A stretch of 64,000 nucleotides of DNA, from NCBI GenBank assembly GCA_902784615.1, contig CACZVN010000012.1, positions 1 through 64,000 of the forward strand. Direction: 5' to 3'. Source of the DNA: an uncultured Prevotellaceae bacterium. GTDB lineage: Bacteria; Bacteroidota; Bacteroidia; Bacteroidales; Bacteroidaceae. The notes beneath the pieces are model-generated. The model did not search any database, was not told the DNA's origin, and worked only from the letters and a program-made list of their open reading frames with translations. Shown here piece after piece: positions 1-9,006 of this stretch (the first letter of the stretch is position 1; the number at the start of each line of letters is the position of its first letter). A program made the translations under genes and the position numbers.

Positions 1-1
1 C

Positions 2-151
2 TCGACGATGAAGGAGTTGAAGGGCACAGGCTGCTACTGCGTGAACTACAAGGAGAAGTGGGAAGACGGTGAGGAGCACTTCGAGGAGATGGAGATCGTG
101 TGCCAGAAGCTCGAGAACGGTCCCGTCAGCTTCGAGAACCCCTGGAAGTAA
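2..151 (+). CDS. C-terminal end of an unidentified protein
   Basis: An open frame enters from the left edge and ends with TAA at 149-151, giving 49 residues that finish ..SFENPWK. The peptide is rich in Lys, Glu, Cys and Trp and has no motif I can assign. It is followed 45 bases later by a strong hairpin terminator, which supports a real gene end. The function cannot be given because the start lies outside the window. Confidence 0.6.
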   Translation, partial: STMKELKGTGCYCVNYKEKWEDGEEHFEEMEIVCQKLENGPVSFENPWK

Positions 152-195
152 AACTCGATGCGAAGCATCAAATAGGCGATTAAACGAGTGAAGAG

Positions 196-229
196 CCCCG
201 CCAAAATCGATTTTGGCGGGGATTTTTTT
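196..229 (+). terminator. Rho-independent terminator
   Basis: A perfect 26-base palindrome at 196-221 (stem CCCCGCCAAAA with loop TCGA) is followed by A and seven T. It ends the partial gene at the left edge and insulates it from the flippase promoter just downstream. Confidence 0.85.
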
Positions 230-250
230 GGATTTTCGCTGACGAATTCG

Positions 251-258
251 TATCTTTG
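251..258 (+). promoter_or_regulatory. -7 box TATCTTTG for the flippase operon
   Basis: TATCTTTG matches the Bacteroidetes -7 consensus TAnnTTTG. The next in-frame ATG is at 269, so the 5' leader would be only a few bases long. This box decides the start chosen for the flippase gene. Confidence 0.6.
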
Positions 259-268
259 TCGCCGAAAG

Positions 269-1750
269 ATGGAATCATTGAAGGAGAAGACGGCAAAGGG
301 GCTCTTTTGGGGCGGCATGAACAATGGCATCCAGCAATTGCTCGGCTTCGTCTTTGGTATCATCATGGGACGGTTGCTCAACCCCGACGACTATGGTCTG
401 ATCGCTATGATCACCATCTTCTCGCTGATTGCCACAGCCTTGCAGAACAGCGGCTTCTCCACGGCCCTCGTGAACCAGAAGGAACCTAAGGCCAGCGACT
501 ATAATTCCGTGTTTTGGTTTAATATCCTGATGGGTGGCGCCATCTATACCATCCTGTTCTTCGCGGCCCCGTTGATTGCCGACTACTACGACGAACCTCG
601 GCTGGTGGGTCTTTGCCGTTATGCGTTCATCGGACTACTGTTCTCCTGTTCGGGTGTGGCCCAGGCGGCCTACCTCTTTAAGAATCTGCGCGCGAAGCAG
701 TTGGCGAAGGCAAGCATCATCGCGACCCTTCTTTCAAGTGCCGTGGCAGTGATCATGGCTTGGCAGGGTTTTTCCTATTGGAGCCTTGCCACGCAGACGA
801 ACCTCTTCATCCTGATCTCGACACTGTTGCGCTGGCACTATAGCGACTGGCGCCCCACGCTTCATATCGACTTCTCGTTTATCAAGAAGGCTTTCCCCTT
901 CAGCGTGAAGATCCTGATCAGCGACGTGCTCACCCATGTGAATAATAACGTGATGAACATCCTGCTGGGTCGCTACTATTCTGCCTACGACACGGGTAAC
1001 TATCATCAGGCCTATCAGTGGAACAACAAGTGTACGTCGCTGATCCAGGGGATGGTGAAGCAGGTGGATCAGGCGGTGCTCGTCAGCGTGCGCGACGACC
1101 GCGAACGGCAGTTGGCCGTGCTCCGTAAGCTCGTGCGCTTCGCTGCCTTTATCTCGTTCCCGTTGCTGTTGGGCTTCGGCATCGTGGCGAAGGAGTTTAT
1201 CGTGCTCGCCATCGGTGAGAAATGGCTTGTCTCTGCCCAGTACCTGCAGTGGCTCTGTATCTGCGGGGCGGTGGCACCCATCAGTGTGCTATTGGCAGAC
1301 CTCGTGATCAGCAAGGGGAAGAGTGGCACGTTTATGGGCTGCACCTTGGCCCTTGGACTACTGGAAATCATAGCCATGCTCGTGCTCTATCCCTATGGCA
1401 TCGACGTGATGGTGAAGACGTATGTGGCCATCAACCTCGTGTGGCTCTTCGTGTGGTTTTTCTTCGCCAGTCGGCTGACGGCCTATTCTTTCTGGCTGTT
1501 CCTGAAGGATATCGTGCCCTTCGCCTTTGCCGCTGTAGCCGTGATGCAGTTCGTCAGACACTTCACGGCGTATGTGGTGGACGGTCTGGAGTTCGGGAGC
1601 GACTATGCCTCGCTGTGGCTGTTGCTCATCAGTCGCGTCGTCCTCGCAGCCCTGCTCTATTTCCTGATCATGAAGGCAGCACGGGCGAAGATCCTTGATG
1701 AGAGCCTCGCCTTCCTGTTCCGAAAAAACAAACAAAACGACAAGATATGA
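269..1750 (+). CDS. Oligosaccharide flippase (MOP/Wzx-type)
   Basis: A 493-residue polytopic membrane protein beginning MESLKEKTAKGLFWGG. The N-terminal K-x-x-x-G-L-FW-G pattern, about 12-14 hydrophobic segments and the length fit the polysaccharide transporter branch of the MOP exporter superfamily, which moves lipid-linked oligosaccharides across the inner membrane. I start it at 269, just after the TATCTTTG box, rather than at an upstream ATG at 188 that overlaps the terminator. It overlaps the cytidylyltransferase gene by four bases (ATGA), so the two are probably translationally coupled. The substrate is unknown; neighbours suggest a glycan carrying a CDP-activated polyol or choline-type decoration. 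Confidence 0.85.
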   Translation: MESLKEKTAKGLFWGGMNNGIQQLLGFVFGIIMGRLLNPDDYGLIAMITIFSLIATALQNSGFSTALVNQKEPKASDYNSVFWFNILMGGAIYTILFFAAPLIADYYDEPRLVGLCRYAFIGLLFSCSGVAQAAYLFKNLRAKQLAKASIIATLLSSAVAVIMAWQGFSYWSLATQTNLFILISTLLRWHYSDWRPTLHIDFSFIKKAFPFSVKILISDVLTHVNNNVMNILLGRYYSAYDTGNYHQAYQWNNKCTSLIQGMVKQVDQAVLVSVRDDRERQLAVLRKLVRFAAFISFPLLLGFGIVAKEFIVLAIGEKWLVSAQYLQWLCICGAVAPISVLLADLVISKGKSGTFMGCTLALGLLEIIAMLVLYPYGIDVMVKTYVAINLVWLFVWFFFASRLTAYSFWLFLKDIVPFAFAAVAVMQFVRHFTAYVVDGLEFGSDYASLWLLLISRVVLAALLYFLIMKAARAKILDESLAFLFRKNKQNDKI

Positions 1751-2463
1751 ATTACGCATTGATCATTGCCGGTGGCTCCGGCAACAGGATGGGACAAGAC
1801 ATTCCCAAGCAGTTTATGTATGTGGATAATTGTCCTGTTATCATCCATACGCTGAAGGCTTTCCAGATGCACCCCGACATCAATGGCATTGCCGTGGTCT
1901 GTCTGGCAGGTTGGGAGACGGTGCTCCAGTCGTATGCCAACCAGTTTTCCATCGACAAACTGAAATGGATCTTCCCTGGTGGCAGCAATGGTCAGGAGTC
2001 GATTCACAACGGTATCTACGGACTGCGTGAGGCCGGATGCGGCGACGAGGATCTGGTGCTGATCCACGATGCCGTGCGCCCGTTGCTCTCACAGGATATC
2101 ATCTCGTCGAACATCGCCATCTGCAAGAAATACGGCTATGCCATCACGGGTATCAAGTGCCGTGAGGCGATCTTAGAGAGTGAGGACGGTTTTTCGACAA
2201 CCTCCAGTATCCCGCGTGACAAACTGATCCGTACGCAGACTCCTCAGACCTTCCGTCTGGGCAATATCATCGCGGCCCACGAAAAGGCCAAGGAGCGCGG
2301 TATCACGAACTCCGTGGCCTCATGCACGTTGATGGCAGAGTTGGGCGGTATCGAGATGCATATCGTACCGGGGTCGGAGAAGAATATCAAGATCACGACC
2401 ATTGAGGATCTGGAGATCCTGAAGGCGCTCATGAACGTAAAGGCGGAGTCATGGCTGAAATGA
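1747..2463 (+). CDS. IspD/TarI-type cytidylyltransferase
   Basis: A 238-residue protein with the nucleotide-binding N-terminus IIAGGSGNRMG, then PKQF, and a central HDAVRP motif, all typical of the IspD/TarI family. These enzymes join CTP to a phosphorylated polyol (methylerythritol-4-P in isoprenoid synthesis, ribitol-5-P or similar in surface polymers). Because it sits between a flippase gene and a sugar dehydratase gene and near a LicD gene, a role in making a CDP-activated surface substituent is more likely than being the housekeeping IspD. That is inference from context; sequence alone does not separate the two. Confidence 0.8.
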   Translation: MNYALIIAGGSGNRMGQDIPKQFMYVDNCPVIIHTLKAFQMHPDINGIAVVCLAGWETVLQSYANQFSIDKLKWIFPGGSNGQESIHNGIYGLREAGCGDEDLVLIHDAVRPLLSQDIISSNIAICKKYGYAITGIKCREAILESEDGFSTTSSIPRDKLIRTQTPQTFRLGNIIAAHEKAKERGITNSVASCTLMAELGGIEMHIVPGSEKNIKITTIEDLEILKALMNVKAESWLK

Positions 2464-3479
2464 ATCCCTATCTGCAGGACATCCGTTCCCTCTTTGAGGC
2501 GGGACTCGACCTGAGTGCGCTCAAAGGTTGCCGTATCCTGATCACGGGTGCTACGGGACTTATTGGTGGTTGTCTGACAGATGTGCTGATGACCAGTCCC
2601 CACCGCGACTATCAGGTCTATGCCCTTGGCAGGAATGAGGCGCGTGCCCGTCAACGGTTCGGCTGCTATTGGGAAGAGCCGGACTTCCACTTCATCAGGC
2701 ACGACATCAGTCAGCCCCTCGCCACAGACATCCCCTTCGACTATATCATCCACGCTGCCAGTAACGCCAGTCCGAACTTCTTCAAGGAGAAGCCCGTGGA
2801 GGTTGTCAAGTCGAATATCATGGGCGTGGAATACCTGATGGACTATGGTCTGGCCCATGGCATGAAGCGGATGTTGTTCGTCTCGTCTGGTGAGGTCTAT
2901 GGCGAGGGTGATGGCAGACCGTTTACAGAGACAGACAGCGGCTACGTGGATTGTGCCACGCCCCGTGCCTGTTATCCCTCGTCGAAACGGGCCGCCGAAA
3001 CGCTGTGCGTGGCCTACGCCGCAGAGTATGGTGCCGATGTGGTCATTGCCCGTCCCTGTCATACCTATGGCCCCTATTTCACGGAGAGCGACAACCGTGT
3101 CTATGCCCAGTTCATCCGTAACCTGCTCGATGGCAAGGATCTCGTCCTGAAAAGCCGTGGGGAGCAACACCGTTCCTGGCTCTATGTGGTGGATGCCGCC
3201 TGCGCCCTGCTCACCATCTTGTTGAAAGGTGCCAAGGGAGAGGCATACAATGTGGCCGATGCACAGTCGAACATCTCCATCCGTGAACTCGCAGAACTGT
3301 TGGCGACGGCGGAAAAGCGACAAGTAGTGTTCGACATCGATGAGGCCAACGGCAATACGACACCCATCACCTGTGCCACCTTCTCGACGGAGAAACTGAC
3401 ACGGTTAGGATGGCAGCCACGAACCGCCATCACCGAGGGACTGGTCCATACGCTGGCCGCCCAGCGCTTACTTCGTTAA
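2451..3479 (+). CDS. NAD-dependent epimerase/dehydratase (extended SDR)
   Basis: A 342-residue Rossmann protein with GATGLIGG near residue 32 and the catalytic Y-P-S-S-K (YxxxK) about residue 176. It resembles the nucleotide-sugar dehydratase/decarboxylase group. A second ATG at 2460 overlaps the TGA of the upstream gene as ATGA and is a credible alternative start. In this cluster it may act on the product of the adjacent cytidylyltransferase, or on a UDP/dTDP sugar; the substrate cannot be read from the sequence. Its 3' end overlaps the convergent licD-like gene by 12 bases. Confidence 0.8.
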   Translation: MAEMNPYLQDIRSLFEAGLDLSALKGCRILITGATGLIGGCLTDVLMTSPHRDYQVYALGRNEARARQRFGCYWEEPDFHFIRHDISQPLATDIPFDYIIHAASNASPNFFKEKPVEVVKSNIMGVEYLMDYGLAHGMKRMLFVSSGEVYGEGDGRPFTETDSGYVDCATPRACYPSSKRAAETLCVAYAAEYGADVVIARPCHTYGPYFTESDNRVYAQFIRNLLDGKDLVLKSRGEQHRSWLYVVDAACALLTILLKGAKGEAYNVADAQSNISIRELAELLATAEKRQVVFDIDEANGNTTPITCATFSTEKLTRLGWQPRTAITEGLVHTLAAQRLLR

Positions 3480-4280
3480 TTCAGGAATGATGACCACCGA
3501 ATGGAAATGCCGCTTCTCTACAGGCGGTATTTCCATAAAGTTACCATAGATATTCCGCAGGTACTGGTCAGGATCATGGGGGGCAGGAAACTCTGCATCC
3601 TCAAACTTGATCCTTGAGAGCGGCAGTACCGTCTCACGGTCGTGCGTGATGCCATAGCCGTTCATCGTGGGGATATTGGCATAGCGCGAGGAGGGGAATA
3701 CCAGTTTCAGCAATTTCCACACAGCCAGATAAAGTAGGAATTTACCACCAAACCAGAAGAACTCGGCAAAGGCGCGCAAGGAATAGGTGTGGGGGTGGTG
3801 CAGGATGGAGTTACTCTTCGTGATGCCTTTGGCCAATCGTTTGATCCACGACTTGGGAATATCGGGATGGGCCTCAAAGGGGAAGATATCCACGAAGATA
3901 CCCTTCACATAGTCGGCCACGAAGTTGTCACCTTTTTCTATATACAGGGAATTCAGGTCACGGATCTTCACCATCTGTTCCTTGATGTTCGGATCGGTCC
4001 TAGGACTTTGCAGGAACAGACCATCAGGCAATTCGTCTTGCGCCAGGGCCTCAAACCGTTTCATGTCCTGATAGTCCATGGCAATGTCGATGTCGTCGTC
4101 CCAGGGGATGAAACCGCCATGGCGCATGGCACCCAACAGCGTACCACCGTCGAGCCAGTAGTGGATGCCGTGTTTCTGACATATGTTGTCAATCACCTTC
4201 AGGATCTCCAACTGTTTCAGTTGGCAAGTCCGCAGGTTGGGCTGACTGAATGCCCTTAATTGTTCCTTGTAATCCATCAT
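3468..4280 (-). CDS. LicD family phosphotransferase
   Basis: A 270-residue protein with HYWLDGGTLLGAMRHGGFIPWDDDIDIAM, shown here only as its key residues: the DGGTLLG and DDDIDI motifs define the LicD (nucleotidyltransferase-like) fold. Family members transfer phosphocholine or other phosphorylated groups from a CDP donor to surface glycans. I use the ATG at 4280, eighteen bases after a TACCTTTG box on the minus strand; an upstream open stretch to 4415 lies within the divergent promoter region. It is transcribed away from the glycosyltransferase. The pairing with a CTP-using enzyme at 1747 supports a CDP-linked decoration pathway. Confidence 0.85.
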   Translation of the reverse strand: MMDYKEQLRAFSQPNLRTCQLKQLEILKVIDNICQKHGIHYWLDGGTLLGAMRHGGFIPWDDDIDIAMDYQDMKRFEALAQDELPDGLFLQSPRTDPNIKEQMVKIRDLNSLYIEKGDNFVADYVKGIFVDIFPFEAHPDIPKSWIKRLAKGITKSNSILHHPHTYSLRAFAEFFWFGGKFLLYLAVWKLLKLVFPSSRYANIPTMNGYGITHDRETVLPLSRIKFEDAEFPAPHDPDQYLRNIYGNFMEIPPVEKRHFHSVVIIPELTK

Positions 4281-4298
4281 GGTCGTATAATTTTGGCA

Positions 4299-4335
4299 CA
4301 AAGGTACAACTTTCTGAGGAATTTTCGTATCTTTG
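4299..4335. promoter_or_regulatory. Divergent -7 boxes for licD-like gene and glycosyltransferase
   Basis: TACCTTTG on the minus strand (4299-4306) faces the LicD gene. TATCTTTG on the plus strand (4328-4335) faces the glycosyltransferase gene, whose ATG is 19 bases further on. Both match TAnnTTTG. Confidence 0.6.
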
Positions 4336-4353
4336 CAGCGAAAAAGTGATGAT

Positions 4354-5379
4354 ATGAAGTACCCCGCCAAGACAGATATCGCCGTACTGCTGTTGTTCTT
4401 CACCCGCAGTGACACCTTCCGCCAGGTGTTCGAGGCCGTGCGTCAGGCACGTCCCTCGAAACTGTTGCTCTATCAGGATGGGCCACGCGGAGAGCGCGAC
4501 ATGGCAGGTATCGAGGCTTGTCGTGAGATCGTCGCTGATGAGAATATCGACTGGGAGTGTGAGGTGCATCGCAACTACCTGGATCACAACGAGGGTTGCG
4601 ACCCTTCGGGCTTCCGTTCTCATCGTTGGGCATTCTCACTGGCCGATAAGGTGATCGTCTTAGAGGATGATGTCGTGCCGTCACAGTCGTTCTTCCCCTT
4701 CTGCAAGGAGATGCTCGATAAGTATGAGCATGACGAGCGCGTGTCGATGATCGCGGGTTTTAACATCGACGAGGTGACGCCCGACTGTTCGGACAGTTAT
4801 TTCTTCACCACCGCCTTCAGCATCTGGGGCTGGGCCTCGTGGCGACGGGTGGCGGAACGCTGGGATCCCACCTACGGTTTCATGCACGACCCGGAGAAGT
4901 TGCATCGTCTGGAGACTATTGCCAAGGAGAGAAACCTGCGCAGTGACATGCTTCAGATGTTCCACGATCATAGTCAGAGTGGCAAGGAATATTTTGAGAC
5001 GATCTACTGGGCGGACATGCTGCTCCACGACAGCCTCGCCATCATGCCGGCCAGCAACCAGATCAATAATGTGGGACTGATGGCCGACTCCACCCATTTC
5101 TTTGCAGAGCTGAAGACCACGCCGCATCGCATCCGTCGGATGTTCACCATGCAGCGCCATGAACTTGAGTTCCCTCTGCGCCATCCCCAGCAGATGGTGG
5201 AAAACAAAGACTACCTTGACCGCCTCTATCGTATCAATGCCTGGAACCACCCGTGGATCAAGGTACAAAACTCCATGGAAGAGTTGTGGCTGAGTCTGCG
5301 CTATGGCAAGTTCGGTCACATCTGGAAGTCCTTCACCCGTCGCCTCCGTAAATGGCTCGGCATGGAGAAGCACCGTTAA
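4354..5379 (+). CDS. Family 2-like glycosyltransferase
   Basis: A 341-residue soluble protein. KVIVLEDDVVPSQSFF near residue 105 carries the acidic metal/nucleotide-binding motif, and SIWGWASWRR near residue 155 is characteristic of Bacteroidetes glycosyltransferases annotated as HlpA-like or GT2-like. It probably transfers a sugar during surface polysaccharide or O-antigen assembly in the cytoplasm. Start at 4354 follows the TATCTTTG box; an upstream TTG is less likely. The donor and acceptor are not predictable. Confidence 0.75.
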   Translation: MKYPAKTDIAVLLLFFTRSDTFRQVFEAVRQARPSKLLLYQDGPRGERDMAGIEACREIVADENIDWECEVHRNYLDHNEGCDPSGFRSHRWAFSLADKVIVLEDDVVPSQSFFPFCKEMLDKYEHDERVSMIAGFNIDEVTPDCSDSYFFTTAFSIWGWASWRRVAERWDPTYGFMHDPEKLHRLETIAKERNLRSDMLQMFHDHSQSGKEYFETIYWADMLLHDSLAIMPASNQINNVGLMADSTHFFAELKTTPHRIRRMFTMQRHELEFPLRHPQQMVENKDYLDRLYRINAWNHPWIKVQNSMEELWLSLRYGKFGHIWKSFTRRLRKWLGMEKHR

Positions 5380-5385
5380 GTCCAG

Positions 5386-6396
5386 TTATCTTTTTCTCGC
5401 GATGACATAGATGATGACGGGGGCGCCGATGAGTGGTGTCACCGCATTCAGGGGTATCACTCCGCTTTCCCCGGGGAGGAAGCAAACGAGGTTACAGAAG
5501 AGGGCCACCACCGATCCGCAGAGTAGGGTGGCGGGCAGCAGTTGACGATGGTTGTCCGTAGTCAGCAGCAGTCGTGCGATATGGGGCACCGCCAGTCCGA
5601 TGAATGCCACAGGACCGCAGAAGGCCGTGGTGATCGCCGTGAGCACACCAGTGACGATCAATAGCCAGTTGCGCACCCTGATGATATTCACACCTAAGTT
5701 CTCAGCATAACGGTCACCCAGCATCAATGCATTGAGCGGTTTGATGAGCAACAGTGCGCCTATGAGTCCTGCCAGCGTCACCGTCACGAACACAGGCATG
5801 TTGGCCATCGACACCCCACCAAAGGAGCCCATACCCCAGACCATATACGATTTCACTCCCTCGTCGGTGGCGAAGAAGTTCAGCAGTGAGATGGCTGAGT
5901 TGGAGATATAGCCGATCATGATGCCGATGATGAGCAGCATGACACTGTTACGCACGAGGGTGGAAAAGAAGAAGATCACCGCCATCACCGCCATGGCACC
6001 GATGAAGGCCGCCAGGAGGATGGCCGCGAAGCCGCTGATGCTGACGGAACCCACGGAGAGACCGCCACCCAGCATGAGCATCACCAAGGCCACACCCAGT
6101 CCGGCACCGCTGTTGATACCAAAGACACTCGGACCTGCCAACGGGTTACGAAAAGCCGTCTGCAACATCAGTCCGCTGACGGCCAGTGCCGCTCCACAGA
6201 GCATCGCCGTAATGGCCTGTGGCAGTCGTGACTGGAGGATGATGAACTGCCACGAGGGCTTAATCGTCTCGTTGCCCAAGAGGATGCGCACCACATCGTC
6301 TGCAGGAATCGATACCGACCCCAATAGGAGGTTCAGGGCAAAGAGCATCACGATGATCACGCCCAGTCCGATACAGTATAATACGCCTCTGTTCAT
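5386..6396 (-). CDS. FecCD-family ABC permease (orphan)
   Basis: A 336-residue permease with about ten membrane segments. LLGSVSIP near the N-terminus, AGAALAVSGLMLQ-like and RNPLAGPSVFGINSGA motifs place it in the BtuC/FecCD/FepD family that imports corrinoids, haem or siderophores. Start at ATG 6396 follows a TATCTTTG box by twelve bases. No binding protein or ATPase gene is adjacent, so it must work with components encoded elsewhere. It is clearly a paralogue of the permease at 20238, and may share the same unlinked ATPase. Confidence 0.85.
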   Translation of the reverse strand: MNRGVLYCIGLGVIIVMLFALNLLLGSVSIPADDVVRILLGNETIKPSWQFIILQSRLPQAITAMLCGAALAVSGLMLQTAFRNPLAGPSVFGINSGAGLGVALVMLMLGGGLSVGSVSISGFAAILLAAFIGAMAVMAVIFFFSTLVRNSVMLLIIGIMIGYISNSAISLLNFFATDEGVKSYMVWGMGSFGGVSMANMPVFVTVTLAGLIGALLLIKPLNALMLGDRYAENLGVNIIRVRNWLLIVTGVLTAITTAFCGPVAFIGLAVPHIARLLLTTDNHRQLLPATLLCGSVVALFCNLVCFLPGESGVIPLNAVTPLIGAPVIIYVIARKR

Positions 6397-6408
6397 ATAA
6401 ATTTGATG

Positions 6409-6467
6409 CAAAGATACAAAAAAACAGATACAAATGGTGGGATAACGGAAAAAATGTCGTATATTTG
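6409..6467. promoter_or_regulatory. Divergent promoters for permease and GH3
   Basis: Minus-strand TATCTTTG at 6409-6416 precedes the orphan permease. Plus-strand TATATTTG at 6460-6467 precedes the GH3 gene, with a 34-base leader. The gap between the two is A/T-rich and has no other recognisable site. Confidence 0.55.
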
Positions 6468-6501
6468 TAGCCAGAATATTCAATAACTAAACAATTTCAA
6501 T

Positions 6502-8970
6502 ATGAAGAAAACGCTATTTATGATGGCTATGGCCTGTATCGCTACCGTCGCACAGGCCCAGAAGCCCGCCATCCCCCGCGACGCGGCACTGGAGGCAAAG
6601 GTAGAGAAAACGCTCGCCAAGATGACCCTCGATGAGAAGATCGGACAGATGCTCGAACTCAACCTTGACATCATCGGAAAGATGACTATTGAGAATGCCA
6701 AGATTGACCGCGAGAAGGTACGTTCCGTGCTACAGCAGTACGGCCGTTCTGATGAGGAGGTTGAGGCTATGGTAAAACTGACGGACCAGGAGATCCTCGA
6801 TAAGTTAGGTGGTTTCCCCGTTGATATTTACCAAGGCGATACCAAGCGCGTCTGGAAGATCAACGAAGTGATGCTCGACACGCTCGTCTCCAAGTGGAAG
6901 GTGGGCTCTATCTTGAATGCCCCAGGCTCCAGTGCTGCCACCGTCGAAGATTGGCAGCGGTGGATTCCACTCATCCAGAAGAAGTCGATGCAGTATCTCG
7001 GCATTCCCGATATCTTTGGTCTTGACCATAACCATGGCGTCACCTATACCCAGGGTGGCACCCTCTTCCCACAGCCCATCAACCTTGGTGCCTCGTTTAA
7101 TACCGAACTGGCCCGCAGGGGGGCAGAGATTACAGCCTACGAGAGCCGTGCTGCCAACTGTCCGTGGGTATTTAATCCCGTGGTCGATCTCAGTCGTGAT
7201 CCCCGTTGGCCCCGTGTCTATGAGAGTTTCGGCGAGGACGCCATCGTGAACTCAAAGATGGTGGTGGCCGAGATCAGGGGCTATCAGGGCGACGACAACA
7301 ACCATATCGACCGTTTCCACGTAGGTACCAGCACGAAGCACTATTTCGCCTACGGTGCCCCTTGGACGGGTAAGGACCGTACGCCTGCCTACCTCTCGCC
7401 GCAGATGATCCGCGAGAAGTATTTCGAGCCCTTCAAACAGGCTGCCCTCGCTGGTACGCTGACGATGATGGTCAACTCGGCCTCTATCAACGGTGTGCCT
7501 GTGCATGCCAGTTATGAGTACCTGACGAAGTGGCTCAAGGAGGATCTCCAGTGGGACGGCTTCCTCGTGACCGACTGGGCCGATATCAACAACCTCTTCT
7601 CGCGCGAGCATGTCGCCAAGGATAAGAAGGACGCCATCCGTATTGCCATCAATGCCGGTATCGACATGTCGATGGATCCCTATAGTGTGGAGTTCTGCAT
7701 CCTGTTGAAGGAACTGGTCAACGAGGGCAAGGTATCCATGGAGCGCATCGATGATGCCGTGCGCCGCATCCTCCGTGCGAAGTATCGCCTCGGTCTTTTC
7801 GACACGCCGAATACGGGTGGCAAGGGCTTTGAGAAGTTTGGTTGCGACGAGTTTGCACAGGCTTCTTTGAAGGCTGCAGAAGAGTCGGAGGTGCTGCTGA
7901 AGAACGATGGTATCCTGCCACTGGCTAAGGGTAAGAAGATCCTGCTCACAGGTCCCAATGCCAACCAGATGCGCTGTCTGCATGGTGGCTGGAGTTACAC
8001 TTGGCAGGGCTCACGTGCTGAAAAGATGTCTGAGAAGTACAACACCATCTACGAGGCACTCTGCAACAAATATGGTAAGGAGAATATCATCCTCGAACAG
8101 GGTGTCACCTATAATGAAGATGGAGCCTACTACGACGAGCACGAGCCGCAGATCCAAAAGGCCGTCGATGCTGCCGCTGGTGCTGATATCATTATCGCCT
8201 GCATCGGTGAGAACAGCTATACGGAGACCCCAGGTAATCTCACGGATCTCTGGCTCTCAGAGAACCAGCGTAACCTCGTGAAGGAACTGGCCAAGACGGG
8301 CAAGCCCGTTATTCTGGTTCTGAACGAAGGTCGTCCGCGCCTGATTGCCGATATCGAACCGCTGGCTAAGGCCGTGGTGGATATCCTTATCCCAGGCAAC
8401 TACGGTGGCGATGCCCTGGCCAACCTACTCGCTGGTGATGCCAACTTCTCTGGTAAGTTGCCTTATACCTATCCGCGTGAGATCAACTCGCTCAACACCT
8501 ATGATTATAAGGTCAGTGAGGAGGTGGGCACGATGGCTGGTGCCTATAACTACGACGCGAAGGTCAGCCTCCAGTGGCCCTTCGGCTTCGGTCTCAGTTA
8601 TACCACCTTCGAATACGCCAATCTGAAGGTTGATAAGGCGAAGTTCTCTGCCGATGACGTGCTCACCGTCAGTGTCGATGTGAAGAATACGGGCAGCCGT
8701 GCTGGTAAGGAGGCTGTGCTCCTCTATTCGAGCGACCTCATCGCTTCTGTCGTACCAGACAACAAACGTCTGCGTGACTTCACGAAGATCGCCTTGGAGC
8801 CTGGTGAGACGAAGACCGTCACTTTCCAGTTGCCCGCCAAGAGCCTCGCTTTCGTAGGGGCTGATGGTAAGTGGACGCTTGAAGAGGGCGACTTCCTCCT
8901 GAAGATCGGCAACCAGACCGTTCCTATTTTCTGCGAGCGCACTAAAGTCTGGGACGAGCCCAATATCTAA
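6502..8970 (+). CDS. Glycoside hydrolase family 3 (beta-glucosidase type)
   Basis: An 822-residue secreted enzyme. A signal peptide [20 protein letters not shown] is followed by the GH3 N-terminal barrel. KHYFAYG around residue 280 and LVTDWADI around residue 357 are conserved, and the Asp of VTDW is the expected nucleophile. The alpha/beta sandwich domain follows, then a C-terminal fibronectin-III-like domain. GH3 enzymes release terminal beta-glucose or xylose from plant glucans and oligosaccharides, here presumably in the periplasm. The neighbouring secreted carboxylesterases suggest plant cell-wall breakdown. A perfect bidirectional terminator separates it from the convergent esterase. 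Confidence 0.92.
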   Translation: MKKTLFMMAMACIATVAQAQKPAIPRDAALEAKVEKTLAKMTLDEKIGQMLELNLDIIGKMTIENAKIDREKVRSVLQQYGRSDEEVEAMVKLTDQEILDKLGGFPVDIYQGDTKRVWKINEVMLDTLVSKWKVGSILNAPGSSAATVEDWQRWIPLIQKKSMQYLGIPDIFGLDHNHGVTYTQGGTLFPQPINLGASFNTELARRGAEITAYESRAANCPWVFNPVVDLSRDPRWPRVYESFGEDAIVNSKMVVAEIRGYQGDDNNHIDRFHVGTSTKHYFAYGAPWTGKDRTPAYLSPQMIREKYFEPFKQAALAGTLTMMVNSASINGVPVHASYEYLTKWLKEDLQWDGFLVTDWADINNLFSREHVAKDKKDAIRIAINAGIDMSMDPYSVEFCILLKELVNEGKVSMERIDDAVRRILRAKYRLGLFDTPNTGGKGFEKFGCDEFAQASLKAAEESEVLLKNDGILPLAKGKKILLTGPNANQMRCLHGGWSYTWQGSRAEKMSEKYNTIYEALCNKYGKENIILEQGVTYNEDGAYYDEHEPQIQKAVDAAAGADIIIACIGENSYTETPGNLTDLWLSENQRNLVKELAKTGKPVILVLNEGRPRLIADIEPLAKAVVDILIPGNYGGDALANLLAGDANFSGKLPYTYPREINSLNTYDYKVSEEVGTMAGAYNYDAKVSLQWPFGFGLSYTTFEYANLKVDKAKFSADDVLTVSVDVKNTGSRAGKEAVLLYSSDLIASVVPDNKRLRDFTKIALEPGETKTVTFQLPAKSLAFVGADGKWTLEEGDFLLKIGNQTVPIFCERTKVWDEPNI

Positions 8971-9006
8971 ATAGTAATCCCCAGCCAAGTGGCTGGGGAT
9001 TACTAT
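8971..9006. terminator. Bidirectional terminator
   Basis: A perfect 16-bp stem (arm ATAGTAATCCCCAGCC) with a four-base loop AAGT lies exactly between the convergent GH3 and esterase genes and can serve both. The T tract is weak. Confidence 0.75.

Noticed and set aside
1747-2463. Housekeeping IspD of isoprenoid synthesis
   Set aside because: Possible, but the neighbours are surface-glycan genes; I kept the neutral IspD/TarI description.
2244-3323. A 359-residue minus-strand open frame opposite the epimerase gene
   Set aside because: It spans two motif-supported genes in antisense and has no domain of its own.
8971-9006. Another member of the palindromic insertion families
   Set aside because: It is intergenic, placed exactly between convergent genes, and shares no sequence with families A or B; a terminator explains it.
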